Source: a virus | IMG/VR virus record: IMGVR_UViG_3300043446_004155 | Location: 1 to 64,000 of that record | Direction: 5' to 3' (one strand) | DNA length: 64,000 nt | Shown: piece by piece, positions 48,402-56,732 of the stretch | Position numbering within the stretch: the first letter of the stretch is position 1 | Layout of the letters: every line of letters begins with the position of its first letter | Made by a program: the position numbers and the translations under genes | The notes under the pieces: model-generated | Told to the model about the DNA's origin: nothing | What the model saw: the letters and a program-made list of their open reading frames with translations, nothing else | Databases searched by the model: none

Positions 48402-51025
48402 AGTTCGTTTGCTACCTCTTCCATTGTCGCACTAGATGCTTTATCTATCACGTCACCATAGAACGTACGCCATTCTTCCTTATTAAGACCCACTTCTACA
48501 AGGGATGGATATTGTTCGTACTTCGGACTGGACGCCCGCAGTGCGATGTTGACTACCCGCATGCCGCGACTGTTCTTGAATTGATAGACATTTAGCTTCA
48601 GCTGGTGAACACATACGTCCATCAACAGGGATTCAAAACGGCTACGGCCCAGGATGTTGCTGTTGGAACCACGAGAGAACTCACAGTAGCTGGCATACAA
48701 CCACTTGTCCCAGTTGATGTACAGGTTTGAGACACCACCAGGTGCGTGCTTAGCCAGACCCACCGGAGACGAAATACCTGGATCAAAGACCACACAGTGC
48801 TGCATCCAATCCAAGATCTGGTTGGATTTCAGGATCTGCTCTTTGTGATGCTTGGCAAAGAAGTCAACTTTTTCGTTGGTCTCCATCAGATATTCCCGCA
48901 TCTCAGCTTCCGTCATATCAAGAACCCAATTCACAAGTCCTGGAAGCAAAGCAGCAAATTCACCGAAGGGACGACCGTGATCATCCATATCGATGAGGGT
49001 ACGTTGCTCGGCAGAGCTACCGGTGAAAGGCCGATCAAAAGGAATGGTGAGACGACGACGTGCCAAACCAGAAGTCGGATCAGTCGTTTGAATGGGTTCG
49101 TTGGCGGTGATCATGACCAGACCATTGAACTTAAACGGCTTCTGGCTCCCAGCCTGGAACTTGCGCTCATTACGAATTAGGTCACGACCGGTGATTGCTT
49201 TCAATACGGATACCGAACCGCCGTAACGTTCCACATCATTGAAGAGCAGAAGTTTTTTCTTATAGAGGTTGGCAGTTTCAAATCGGTTCTTCTCTAGATG
49301 CTCCAGCGAAGAAATCATGGCATTGTCATCACCCACCAGTGCGTGAGCCAAGTTGCTGTAGGTGGACTTACCGGACTTACCAGGTCCAACAATCTCAACA
49401 AACTTCTGGATATCGGAGTGACTCAGTAGTACCGCCCGCAACCAAGCCCTCAACACCTGGACTCGACCCCAGCTGTCATTTTGTGTGGACTTCAGCCACT
49501 TAATGATGGGCTCACATGCGGCGTAGGGATCGTATTCGTATGGCAATTGTTGTGTGATGTAGAGCTCACGGTTGAACGGCATGAGTTCCCGCGTCTCAAC
49601 ATTCAAGATTCCATTAGTAAACAACAGGTATTCATTCCCTTCATACCAATCGTCAAAAATAGTTGAAATCCTCAATTGCTCCATTAAGTCGGAGATGAGG
49701 TTCATGGAGTAACCGCTGTGCAGCAAACCATCCTTGATGGAATCCAACCGGCCTTTGATGTCGCCTTTGACTTCATATTCCGACAGTTGAGACCACAGCC
49801 CCTTCCGTTGATATTGATACATAAAGAATGCGCCATGCGATTGGCTGTAGCGCAGATTTCCCTGGTAATCCTGCAACAAGATTCCAGCGATCACATCAGA
49901 GGATGGATTACGTGTCTTTTGTTCTTTACCGTTGCGTCCCTTAGCCGCCTTTACTTTCCAGCCGCCTTGAATCACAGGTTTCTCTTCTGTCTCCACGGAA
50001 TCTCCAGACGAGAGTCCCAAGTCTTCTTCCAGTTCTGTTAATAATTTTGCAACGTGATCAAGCATGGCATCATCTACATTCATTGACTTGTGATTTTGAG
50101 AGGGCTCCCAACCGTTCTCTTTGGCAACGTGCACGAGCGAACCAATGCCACGTCCACCACCTTTCGAGAAAGAACGCCAGCGCCTATGACATTCACCCTC
50201 TTGATACTTTTCTGATTGGCGAGACCATTCATCCCAGTGATCAAGCAGGGATTCATCTAGTGAATGGAGCGATTGACCCACCATGATCCAGATGTCGTAA
50301 TCATCTGTTGCTTCTGGCGGCATGCCCCACATGGCTTCCAGTGCCAACTGCATATCCCTTTCCAAGGAGACTTCAGCGTTGATGGCAAAGGATGGACCAA
50401 TGATGCGAGTGGTCTCTTTGGCGGGAACACCCTGCTTGACATTCTTCTGGATAATGCAATTCAGCAGCCAATCCGGAAACTCAGGCAGCTCCTGGATCCA
50501 CTCAAACCCTTGGTCAGAAGCGGTGAAATATCCTTCCGTCTCTGGATGCAGTCCCATCAGCACCCCTTGGTGCCGCTTCCAGAGAATTTCTAGTTTTTCC
50601 TTTTCCCCTTCCGCGTGCCAGGTGTATTTGTTGCGGACAAGATGCTTGTGTTGATCGCGGGAAAGGCGATACAGTTTCCGCTCCCGACCTTCTTTACCAC
50701 TGAGGATTGTCAGGGTATTGGGCAGTGCCTCATTAAATGACAGTTCCGACAGTGACTCAATGAGTGCGTAGACGGTTGGACCGTCAACATCAACCCAGAT
50801 CAAACCATAGGGATGGTTGTAGACAGGACCACCAAGCAGACCAACTGCTTTGCAGCGGCCCAGCAACATTTCATTTTCTATCTCTTGCGGGCTGAATGGT
50901 TTGTTCTGCCACCCCGCGATGTATGGGTCTTTGTTTGGACCCAATGGAGTCAGGGGCCAATCAATGGGGATGTAATCGAGCCGAATTTCACCGGGCTTGA
51001 GAGCTTGCTGGTTGGTATTGGTCAT
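48398..51025 (-). CDS. Primase-helicase (PrimPol-SF3)
   Basis: 875 residues. An N-terminal archaeo-eukaryotic primase domain (about 1-200) has VDVD at 78-81. A PriCT-type segment follows (about 220-300). The C-terminal SF3 helicase has Walker A GPGKSGKST at 547-555, Walker B LLLFNDVE near 592-599, sensor MITANEP at 638-644 and Arg finger RRR at 656-658. The enzyme opens DNA and makes primers, and is probably the main replication initiator. No DNA polymerase is in the window. Confidence 0.9.
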   Translation of the reverse strand: MTNTNQQALKPGEIRLDYIPIDWPLTPLGPNKDPYIAGWQNKPFSPQEIENEMLLGRCKAVGLLGGPVYNHPYGLIWVDVDGPTVYALIESLSELSFNEALPNTLTILSGKEGRERKLYRLSRDQHKHLVRNKYTWHAEGEKEKLEILWKRHQGVLMGLHPETEGYFTASDQGFEWIQELPEFPDWLLNCIIQKNVKQGVPAKETTRIIGPSFAINAEVSLERDMQLALEAMWGMPPEATDDYDIWIMVGQSLHSLDESLLDHWDEWSRQSEKYQEGECHRRWRSFSKGGGRGIGSLVHVAKENGWEPSQNHKSMNVDDAMLDHVAKLLTELEEDLGLSSGDSVETEEKPVIQGGWKVKAAKGRNGKEQKTRNPSSDVIAGILLQDYQGNLRYSQSHGAFFMYQYQRKGLWSQLSEYEVKGDIKGRLDSIKDGLLHSGYSMNLISDLMEQLRISTIFDDWYEGNEYLLFTNGILNVETRELMPFNRELYITQQLPYEYDPYAACEPIIKWLKSTQNDSWGRVQVLRAWLRAVLLSHSDIQKFVEIVGPGKSGKSTYSNLAHALVGDDNAMISSLEHLEKNRFETANLYKKKLLLFNDVERYGGSVSVLKAITGRDLIRNERKFQAGSQKPFKFNGLVMITANEPIQTTDPTSGLARRRLTIPFDRPFTGSSAEQRTLIDMDDHGRPFGEFAALLPGLVNWVLDMTEAEMREYLMETNEKVDFFAKHHKEQILKSNQILDWMQHCVVFDPGISSPVGLAKHAPGGVSNLYINWDKWLYASYCEFSRGSNSNILGRSRFESLLMDVCVHQLKLNVYQFKNSRGMRVVNIALRASSPKYEQYPSLVEVGLNKEEWRTFYGDVIDKASSATMEEVANEL

Positions 51026-51207
51026 GCCTGGTTACTCGTTCGAACTTCTACTTTAAAGTTTTTATCTGCAAAACTTGCCTCTTTCAATAGCCAGAAGGCG
51101 TGAAGATGCATGTCAGTGGGCAGATAAAAACAGTCCCCATCCGCCGCATTCATCATGCGACTCATGAGACTATTCATCCACTCACCCATACAGACGTTGA
51201 TGTCCAA
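51022..51207 (-). CDS. Small hypothetical protein before primase
   Basis: 61 residues. MDINVCMGEWMNSLMSRMMN, then DGDCFYLPTDMHLHAFWLLK. Its stop overlaps the primase start by four bases, which suggests shared translation. The DCFYLP-x-DMHLHAF part looks conserved. No family is recognised. Confidence 0.65.
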   Translation of the reverse strand: MDINVCMGEWMNSLMSRMMNAADGDCFYLPTDMHLHAFWLLKEASFADKNFKVEVRTSNQA

Positions 51208-51208
51208 C

Positions 51209-51652
51209 TTAGGAAGCCTCCCGAAGGTATTGGATTGCCTGAGAAAGGAGGTTTATGTCATCCTTAAAGAATCCAATGCCTTTATTGCACCGAGTACACA
51301 AAAGGCCACGGACCCTCCCGGTTGCATGACAGTGATCGACAGAAAATCGTTTGACGTGCCCATAGGAAGGGTTTTCAGTCTTGCATATCGCGCATTTATT
51401 CTGTTGGTTTTTTACTTTCTCTTCATATTCTGAAAGTGTAATTCCATACCTTTGTTTTAATTGAGTACTTGATTGTGTTTTTAAGTATTTTTCTCTATTT
51501 TTTTGCCTGTACAATGCTGATTCTTTTCGAGCACATTCTTTACATTGTGTTTTATATTTTTTGTTTCTTTTATGAAAACCGTATTTTTGAAGCTCTTTTG
51601 TTTGTTTACAGACGCGGCAGATTTGCCACAAACCGTTGAGGCCTGTGTCCAT
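51209..51652 (-). CDS. Endonuclease VII-like HNH nuclease
   Basis: 147 residues. RYGITLSEYEEKVKNQQNKC AICK is split here as RYGITLSEYEEKV and CAICK; FSVDHCHATGRVRGLLCTRC then NKGIGFFKDD follows. This is the recombination endonuclease VII (T4 gp49-type) finger, with two CxxC zinc pairs and the DHCH catalytic site. It resolves branched DNA or acts as a homing nuclease. The AT-rich base composition, unlike the primase gene, suggests later arrival. Confidence 0.85.
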   Translation of the reverse strand: MDTGLNGLWQICRVCKQTKELQKYGFHKRNKKYKTQCKECARKESALYRQKNREKYLKTQSSTQLKQRYGITLSEYEEKVKNQQNKCAICKTENPSYGHVKRFSVDHCHATGRVRGLLCTRCNKGIGFFKDDINLLSQAIQYLREAS

Positions 51653-51726
51653 GGTGAGGGCTTGACTTGTTTGTCTTCTTATCCTACGGCGACCAATCCA
51701 GACGATCCATTACGAGTTTCTAAAAA

Positions 51727-51879
51727 TCAGTAAGTCTCATCAGACTCATCTAGAGGATCAATCTTTTCAAATTGTTTCATTAGTCTCTGATACACCAGCA
51801 GAGCATCCTCCTTTGTCACCACGGCAGTTTGGCAGGCCACATCCCAGGCATGCCGTTTTCGATTCTCCAGTTTGTTCAT
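51727..51879 (-). CDS. Small acidic cyanophage-type protein
   Basis: 50 residues: MNKLENRKRHAWDVACQTAV then VTKEDALLVYQRLMKQFEKI and DPLDESDETY. The RHAWDVACQ-x-x-VVTKEDALLVYQRLMKQF pattern looks strongly protein-like and familiar from short cyanophage genes. It overlaps the 3' end of the gene at 51767-52123 in another frame by 113 bases. Too short for routine calling. Confidence 0.65.
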   Translation of the reverse strand: MNKLENRKRHAWDVACQTAVVTKEDALLVYQRLMKQFEKIDPLDESDETY

Positions 51880-52123
51880 CTTTGTACCACGGTGCAGTCA
51901 GCTGCATTGCTCCACCCAGTTTTTGTGATTCACCTGTTTGGAGCACAGGATCAATCGGATGTTCTCTATAGATTGGTTTGTTTTGTTTTTCAAGCTCAAT
52001 CTCAGCCTGGATCCGATTATCCAACTCGATCATATCAAGCCTGGCTTTAAGTTTTGCCTCAAACCAAATACGTTTCCACCATTGAACAATGGCGTCAATC
52101 ATGAGAAATAACAGTTGTTTCAC
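51767..52123 (-). CDS. Hypothetical protein with N-terminal helix and Cys motif
   Basis: 118 residues. A hydrophobic-aromatic N-terminus (MKQLLFLMIDAIVQWWKRIW) may anchor it. A charged helix follows, then Pro/Gly linker and CLGCGLPNC-x-x-D-x-GGC, a possible zinc site. Its last 38 residues are encoded in a segment that also encodes the 50-residue gene in another frame. Either both are made or this C-terminus is a shadow. Confidence 0.5.
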   Translation of the reverse strand: MKQLLFLMIDAIVQWWKRIWFEAKLKARLDMIELDNRIQAEIELEKQNKPIYREHPIDPVLQTGESQKLGGAMQLTAPWYKDEQTGESKTACLGCGLPNCRGDKGGCSAGVSETNETI

Positions 52124-52178
52124 GGAATGACCCTAAGTATCTTTAATTTAAAATAAGAAAATAGAAAAGCATAGTCAC

Positions 52179-52859
52179 ATGGCTGCTCCACGCCCCACTC
52201 CTGGCCGCGACCATTTAAATCGTTTGCGCTCAAGCCGCGCACAACAAAGATCTGCATCACCAAGCAGCCCAGATCAAGGGGATACCACTTGGAATTCGTA
52301 TGACTGGGGACAAGGATGGGCCAAATCACCAGGTGGAGTAGGGCGTCAGCTTGGTTTATCGGGTCGTTCTTTAGGCGAATTTGCGCGTTTTGTTAATGCA
52401 CAACAACGGCTTGCCAACGAACAGGAACATGGAGGCGATTGGGGATACAATCCTAAATACTCGGTTGAGAATATGCCGAGCTGGATTAAAGAGTTGTACG
52501 CATCTAAAGGCGCCTCTGGAGTTGATCAGGCTACTGGGACTAGTGGTACCGGCCAACGTGTAACAGGAGGCGGCTCCTCCAGTCAAGGAGCAAGCGGTTT
52601 AAGCTATGACCCTGCAGCAAAACCAGATTGGGAGCAACGTTACACGGGCGGTTATACAAATGTACTTCCATATGTCCGCAACACTTTGGGTTTAAAGGGC
52701 CGCGATCTTGGTAGGGTGATGCGTGCGTACAACCAACAATATCGCCGCAACCCAACCGAAAAATTTATTAATAACGATTTATTACAGAGCATGGGACTTT
52801 ACAACCCCTATGCCCCAAACAACCCAGGCGGAATGCAACGAGGCTCAGGTCACTGGTAA
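52179..52859 (+). CDS. Hypothetical protein with internal repeat
   Basis: 226 residues, Gly/Ser/Arg-rich (MAAPRPTPGRDHLNRLRSSR). Two related segments (GRQLGLSGRSLGEFARFVNA near residue 55 and RNTLGLKGRDLGRVMRAYNQ near 166) suggest a duplicated helical unit with the pattern LGL-x-GR-x-LG. The flexible linker between is Gly/Ser-rich. The role is unknown. TTTAAAATAAG precedes the start. Confidence 0.6.
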   Translation: MAAPRPTPGRDHLNRLRSSRAQQRSASPSSPDQGDTTWNSYDWGQGWAKSPGGVGRQLGLSGRSLGEFARFVNAQQRLANEQEHGGDWGYNPKYSVENMPSWIKELYASKGASGVDQATGTSGTGQRVTGGGSSSQGASGLSYDPAAKPDWEQRYTGGYTNVLPYVRNTLGLKGRDLGRVMRAYNQQYRRNPTEKFINNDLLQSMGLYNPYAPNNPGGMQRGSGHW

Positions 52860-52890
52860 CAACACAGACAATTTTTTTTGAGGTTTAAAC

Positions 52891-53211
52891 ATGGCCACCC
52901 CAACACCCGCTCCATCGTTGAGTTCCTATCAGAGTTTACTTAATAAATTAAAGGCATCCAGAGCACAAACGTCGACAGGATCTACGACAACTTCTACGCC
53001 AGCCCCTACCGGCGGAAGTTTTATTGGTGGAAATTTTGCCAATGCATCCACTAGTCCAACTTCTGGGCTGCCCAAGAAACCAACACCTTCTCCTACGCCA
53101 AATCCATCATTTCCTTCTACGGGCGGTGGTTTTATTGGCGGTAATTTTGCTACTGCATCCACTCGTCCAATTAGCGGATTACCTCGCAAGCCATCACCTT
53201 TTCCCCGTTAA
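52891..53211 (+). CDS. Pro/Thr-rich repeat protein
   Basis: 106 residues. Two copies of the motif GG-x-FIGGNFA-x-AST-x-P-x-SGLP-x-KP lie near residues 40-63 and 77-100. The rest is Ser/Thr/Pro-rich. It resembles a surface or linker protein. It ends one base before the convergent exonuclease gene. Confidence 0.6.
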   Translation: MATPTPAPSLSSYQSLLNKLKASRAQTSTGSTTTSTPAPTGGSFIGGNFANASTSPTSGLPKKPTPSPTPNPSFPSTGGGFIGGNFATASTRPISGLPRKPSPFPR

Positions 53212-53212
53212 T

Positions 53213-54067
53213 TTAAATTAAGTCAGGATCGTAAACATTACAGTTCTCAATTTGGGAATAGTATTCGGCTACGATCTTGCACCAATCTTCCCTTAACGAA
53301 TCCAGGAATCGCCTGGAGATCTTAAAGACTTGAGTACGAACAGGCGTCGATACCAAGATGGCCGCCTGTTGTACTTTCATTCCAAGGGTCTGCTCGATAG
53401 CAATATCATACGCAGCAAGTTGCTTGCAAGTCTTTTTGAATTTCATGTGACCGCCTAAAAGATCACGCCATTCAGGCGAACCTTTCTCCAGGTCTTTGGG
53501 CCACTTGCGGCTATATGGTTTAACGCTGGTTTTTAAGTCAGCCAGCGTTAGTTTGTTATTGGCAACAGCAATAATATCAGGAGCACCAGCCCAAGCACGG
53601 CCTTCGTCATCACAACCCCAGACGCGAGCAACGTCATCAGCACCAATAGTAAAATCAAATTTATCCAGAACAGGGGACTCTGCCCAGAGAACTTCCTGGA
53701 ATTGATCCAGGATTTTTGGCATTCCCGCCCAAAAGTCCGCATATTCTTCTTTGATCTCTGGATTTTTATTCCCCTTTAGATACTGTTCCATTCCATAGTG
53801 GATAGCAGTACCACGTTCCGCTGCGGCTTCTTTAACGCCTGGATTTGCCTTTGACCACATTTCAAGCTTCCGTTTGTTTGCTTCGGAAGCTGTTTCGCTG
53901 ATGATTGTGGTTACGGACGGCGCAGGTCCAGTGGGTAACGGAGTTGTATAGTGACGTTTTCCGTTAAGTGTTATCCTGGCTGCGGTCCGATTAATTGACC
54001 GCATAACTTCTGGTTGCTCATCCTTGGCTTTAATCCAAGGATCCTCGTTATTTAGTTTAGCAACCAT
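53213..54067 (-). CDS. PD-(D/E)XK exonuclease
   Basis: 284 residues. RGTAIH near residue 90, GAPDIIA with Asp164, and LADLKT with Asp177 and Lys179 form the PD-(D/E)XK catalytic core; KQLAAYDIAIEQ supplies the following helix. This matches RecB/Cas4-like and phage lambda-type exonucleases used in recombination and DNA turnover. It may degrade host DNA or make single-strand ends for annealing. It is alone on the minus strand between small plus-strand genes. Confidence 0.85.
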   Translation of the reverse strand: MVAKLNNEDPWIKAKDEQPEVMRSINRTAARITLNGKRHYTTPLPTGPAPSVTTIISETASEANKRKLEMWSKANPGVKEAAAERGTAIHYGMEQYLKGNKNPEIKEEYADFWAGMPKILDQFQEVLWAESPVLDKFDFTIGADDVARVWGCDDEGRAWAGAPDIIAVANNKLTLADLKTSVKPYSRKWPKDLEKGSPEWRDLLGGHMKFKKTCKQLAAYDIAIEQTLGMKVQQAAILVSTPVRTQVFKISRRFLDSLREDWCKIVAEYYSQIENCNVYDPDLI

Positions 54068-54115
54068 TAACAGGTTTTGTATATTGTCTATAATTTAGCA
54101 GGTTAAAAACTAAGA

Positions 54116-54205
54116 ATGATTGAATTTGGGCGCATTGTTCTGACAATTCTGTCGGCTATGCTAATCACAGCACTGATTGAGCTAGTCCCACATTGGATCC
54201 GTTAA
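54116..54205 (+). CDS. Small membrane peptide
   Basis: 29 residues: MIEFGRIVLTILSAMLITAL then IELVPHWIR. Almost the whole peptide is one hydrophobic helix, so it likely sits in the inner membrane. A TATAAT box at 54089-54094 lies 22 bases before the ATG. The start is inside the AAAAACTAAGAATG copy of the repeat seen at 46142. Confidence 0.5.
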   Translation: MIEFGRIVLTILSAMLITALIELVPHWIR

Positions 54206-54243
54206 CCAAAACACGGCTTTTCATCCAAGGTTGGTGGTCCTGC

Positions 54244-54357
54244 ATGAGTGTATTGATGCAAATCTTGTGGAATTGCATTAAGGTGAACTGGGTTTGGGTC
54301 CTGGCATGGTGTGCAACATTAGCCGTTTTTATTACTGTGATCCTGACATTGACGTAA
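54244..54357 (+). CDS. Small Trp-rich membrane peptide
   Basis: 37 residues: MSVLMQILWNCIKVNWVWVL then AWCATLAVFITVILTLT. One strong membrane helix; four Trp residues. It overlaps the next gene by 52 bases in another frame. With 54116 it forms a pair of tiny membrane genes. Confidence 0.5.
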   Translation: MSVLMQILWNCIKVNWVWVLAWCATLAVFITVILTLT

Positions 54358-54488
54358 AAACGTTCATCCGCCTGGAAGAACACAGCAGAAACGGTGTCGC
54401 TTTTGACGATATCGAGACGCTAGAAGCGGATGAGTTTGAGGCAAAGCTCCTGGAAGAGCAGGAGCCTTACCTGCGTGTTGATCTTTAG
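54306..54488 (+). CDS. Small acidic hypothetical protein
   Basis: 60 residues. Its later part, KTFIRLEEHSRNGVAFDDIE then TLEADEFEAKLLEEQEPYLR, is helical and clearly protein-like. The start is uncertain: ATG at 54306 overlaps the upstream peptide gene, and no later start exists in frame before the helix. It overlaps the convergent gmd stop by four bases. Confidence 0.5.
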   Translation: MVCNISRFYYCDPDIDVKTFIRLEEHSRNGVAFDDIETLEADEFEAKLLEEQEPYLRVDL

Positions 54489-55507
54489 ACGGTCGCCAAA
54501 TCGTAGGTGATCATCTCTTTGACCATGTCTTCAAAGGAGATGCGAGGCTCCCAGTTAAGCTCCCGGTAAGCCTTGGTGCAATCCCCCAGGAGAGTATCGA
54601 CCTCAGCCGGACGATAGAACTGTGGGTTGATACTGATAATCGTTTTATCAAGCGTCCTACTAAAACCAATTTCATCAACGCCCTCACCTCGCCATTCCAA
54701 GTTGAGGTTCAGATAGTCCGCAGCAATCTCACAGAATTGACGAACGCTGTGTTGCATGCCCGTTGCGATCACATAATCTTTAGGCGTTTCTTGCTGCAGG
54801 ATTAGGCGCATGGCATCCACATAGTCTTTGGCATGTCCCCAATCCCGTTTGGCCTCCAAGTTTCCCAGCTCAAGCACCGGGATTTTGTGGCGCATGACAC
54901 CAACCAATCCCTTGGTGATCTTCTTAGTTACAAAATTGTCGCCCCGGATTGGGCTCTCATGGTTAAAGAGGATTCCGTTGGCGGCAAATAGGTCGTAGCT
55001 CTCGCGGTAATTGACGGTCAACCAATAGCCAAACAGTTTGGCCACACCGTATGGACTCCTGGGATAGAAACCTGTCTCTTCATTTTGAGGAAACGACTGC
55101 ACCTTCCCAAACATTTCGGAGGTAGATGCCTGGTAGAACTTGGGCGACTTGGCTGCAGCACGGCATGCCTCTAGGACATTCATCACACCAATTGCGTTAG
55201 CCGATGCGGTGCTGACAGGAGACTTAAAGCTGACACCCACATGACTTTGGGCAGCCAAGTTGTACACCTCATCAGGAGCAAAGTCCTGGATAACCCTGGT
55301 CAAAGAAGGTGCATCAGTCAGGTCAGAATATTCAATTGTCACATCCTTGGGAATTTCACCACCAAAAACCCATTTGAGTTTGTCGAGATGGTTGGGTTGG
55401 GTATGGTTTCTTACGACGCCACAAACTTTGTAGCCATTATCGATCAGGTTACGCGCCAGATAGGAACCATCTTGGCCAGTGATTCCAGTGATCAGTGCTT
55501 TTTTCAT
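54485..55507 (-). CDS. gmd: GDP-mannose 4,6-dehydratase
   Basis: 340 residues, normal for GMD. ALITGITGQDGSYLARNLID has the GxxGxxG cofactor loop (8-14). STSEMFGKV at 128-136 and YGVAK with Tyr153 and Lys157 form the SDR catalytic triad, and NLAAQSHVGVSF is a family signature. It turns GDP-mannose into GDP-4-keto-6-deoxymannose. I start at MKKALITG (55507); an in-frame extension to 55654 is mostly non-conserved. It is divergent from the ColD-like gene, 49 bases away. Confidence 0.95.
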   Translation of the reverse strand: MKKALITGITGQDGSYLARNLIDNGYKVCGVVRNHTQPNHLDKLKWVFGGEIPKDVTIEYSDLTDAPSLTRVIQDFAPDEVYNLAAQSHVGVSFKSPVSTASANAIGVMNVLEACRAAAKSPKFYQASTSEMFGKVQSFPQNEETGFYPRSPYGVAKLFGYWLTVNYRESYDLFAANGILFNHESPIRGDNFVTKKITKGLVGVMRHKIPVLELGNLEAKRDWGHAKDYVDAMRLILQQETPKDYVIATGMQHSVRQFCEIAADYLNLNLEWRGEGVDEIGFSRTLDKTIISINPQFYRPAEVDTLLGDCTKAYRELNWEPRISFEDMVKEMITYDLATV

Positions 55508-55556
55508 TTGCAATATCTGCGTGGTTAAAGTATAACCATTAAAAAGACTATTAGTT

Positions 55557-56732
55557 ATGACGGTGTTTGATTGGCCTCTCCAGAAAAATACGATTGGATG
55601 GAAGGAGCGCCTGGCACTGGCAAAATTTATCCTTACTTCTGATCGCTTCACCAACGGTCCCGAGTGCCGTCAATTTGAAGAAGAATGGAGCCAATGGCAA
55701 GGCGTACCGTATTCCTTGTATGTAGCCAATGGATCGGTCGCCAACTTCCTACTGCTTGATGCAGTACATGAATACTACTTTCCAGAGAAGGAGCAGCTGA
55801 CCATTTTTGCGCCAGCCATCAACTGGGCAACAAACATCTCAACTTTCTGCCAGCAGCATCACAACGTTTACTTCTACGACATCGATTACGAAACCTACAG
55901 CCCCACCGTTGAATCAGCCAATCAACTCTCGGCCAAAGGCCTGGAGCCAGATGTTGTTTACTTGACGCACGTCCTTGGTATCTCCAATGACATGCAAAGG
56001 GTCAAGGAGTTGTGGCCTAATGCAATGATCATCGAGGATTGCTGCGAATCCCATGGCGCGCGTGACCTTAAGAGCGGAGTAAAAGTCGGTACAACAGGCG
56101 TTGGTTCAACCTTCTCCTTTTACTTTGGGCACCACATGACGACTGTCGAAGGTGGCATGGTGTGCATCAAGAACGAAGGATTGTACAACCTATTGCGTGC
56201 CAAGCGATCTCACGGTTTATCACGCGAGATGATTCCGTCCTATCGCGTTGAACTTCAAGATCGATACCCCGACGTTGACCCGACTTTCCTGTTCCCGACC
56301 AAGGGATACAACTTCCGCAACGTAGAAACAGGAGCTGTTTTGGGCCGCATCCAGCTGAAAAAGCTCGACGCTTGGAACGAGCAGCGTGCCAAGAACTATG
56401 AGTTGTTCCGCAAGGAAATGCTAAAGCGTCCTTGGTTTGAAACCTTACCCAAGGCGAAGGGCAACAGTGCCATGACCCTACCGTTCCATTGCACGGACGA
56501 AACAATTGCCACTGAAGTCAAGAAGTTTCTCCAGTTAATCGGTATTGAGACGCGCCCATTTCTGGTTGGTAATCTCTTGCGTCAACCCTTCATGGAGGAC
56601 TATGAATCGGTCATCCCTCTTCCCAATAGTGAACGGATGCATACCAATTCTTTCTACATTGGCAACAACCACTTCATTAACGAAGCCGACATCTACAAAC
56701 TTTCGGAGCAATTGGACAAATGCGGATACTGA
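55557..56732 (+). CDS. ColD-like PLP enzyme (GDP-4-keto-6-deoxymannose 3-dehydratase)
   Basis: 391 residues, DegT/DnrJ/EryC1 fold. The usual PLP-binding Lys in F-S-F-x-x-x-K-x-x-T-T-x-EGG is His192 here (FSFYFGHHMTTVEGGM), exactly the change that marks ColD, which removes the C3 hydroxyl from GDP-4-keto-6-deoxymannose. The PLP-nitrogen Asp is in IIEDCCESHG (Asp161). With gmd divergent beside it, it would give a 3,6-dideoxy GDP-sugar. A Lys-free aminotransferase homologue is the alternative. It overlaps the next gene by 13 bases. Confidence 0.75.
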   Translation: MTVFDWPLQKNTIGWKERLALAKFILTSDRFTNGPECRQFEEEWSQWQGVPYSLYVANGSVANFLLLDAVHEYYFPEKEQLTIFAPAINWATNISTFCQQHHNVYFYDIDYETYSPTVESANQLSAKGLEPDVVYLTHVLGISNDMQRVKELWPNAMIIEDCCESHGARDLKSGVKVGTTGVGSTFSFYFGHHMTTVEGGMVCIKNEGLYNLLRAKRSHGLSREMIPSYRVELQDRYPDVDPTFLFPTKGYNFRNVETGAVLGRIQLKKLDAWNEQRAKNYELFRKEMLKRPWFETLPKAKGNSAMTLPFHCTDETIATEVKKFLQLIGIETRPFLVGNLLRQPFMEDYESVIPLPNSERMHTNSFYIGNNHFINEADIYKLSEQLDKCGY

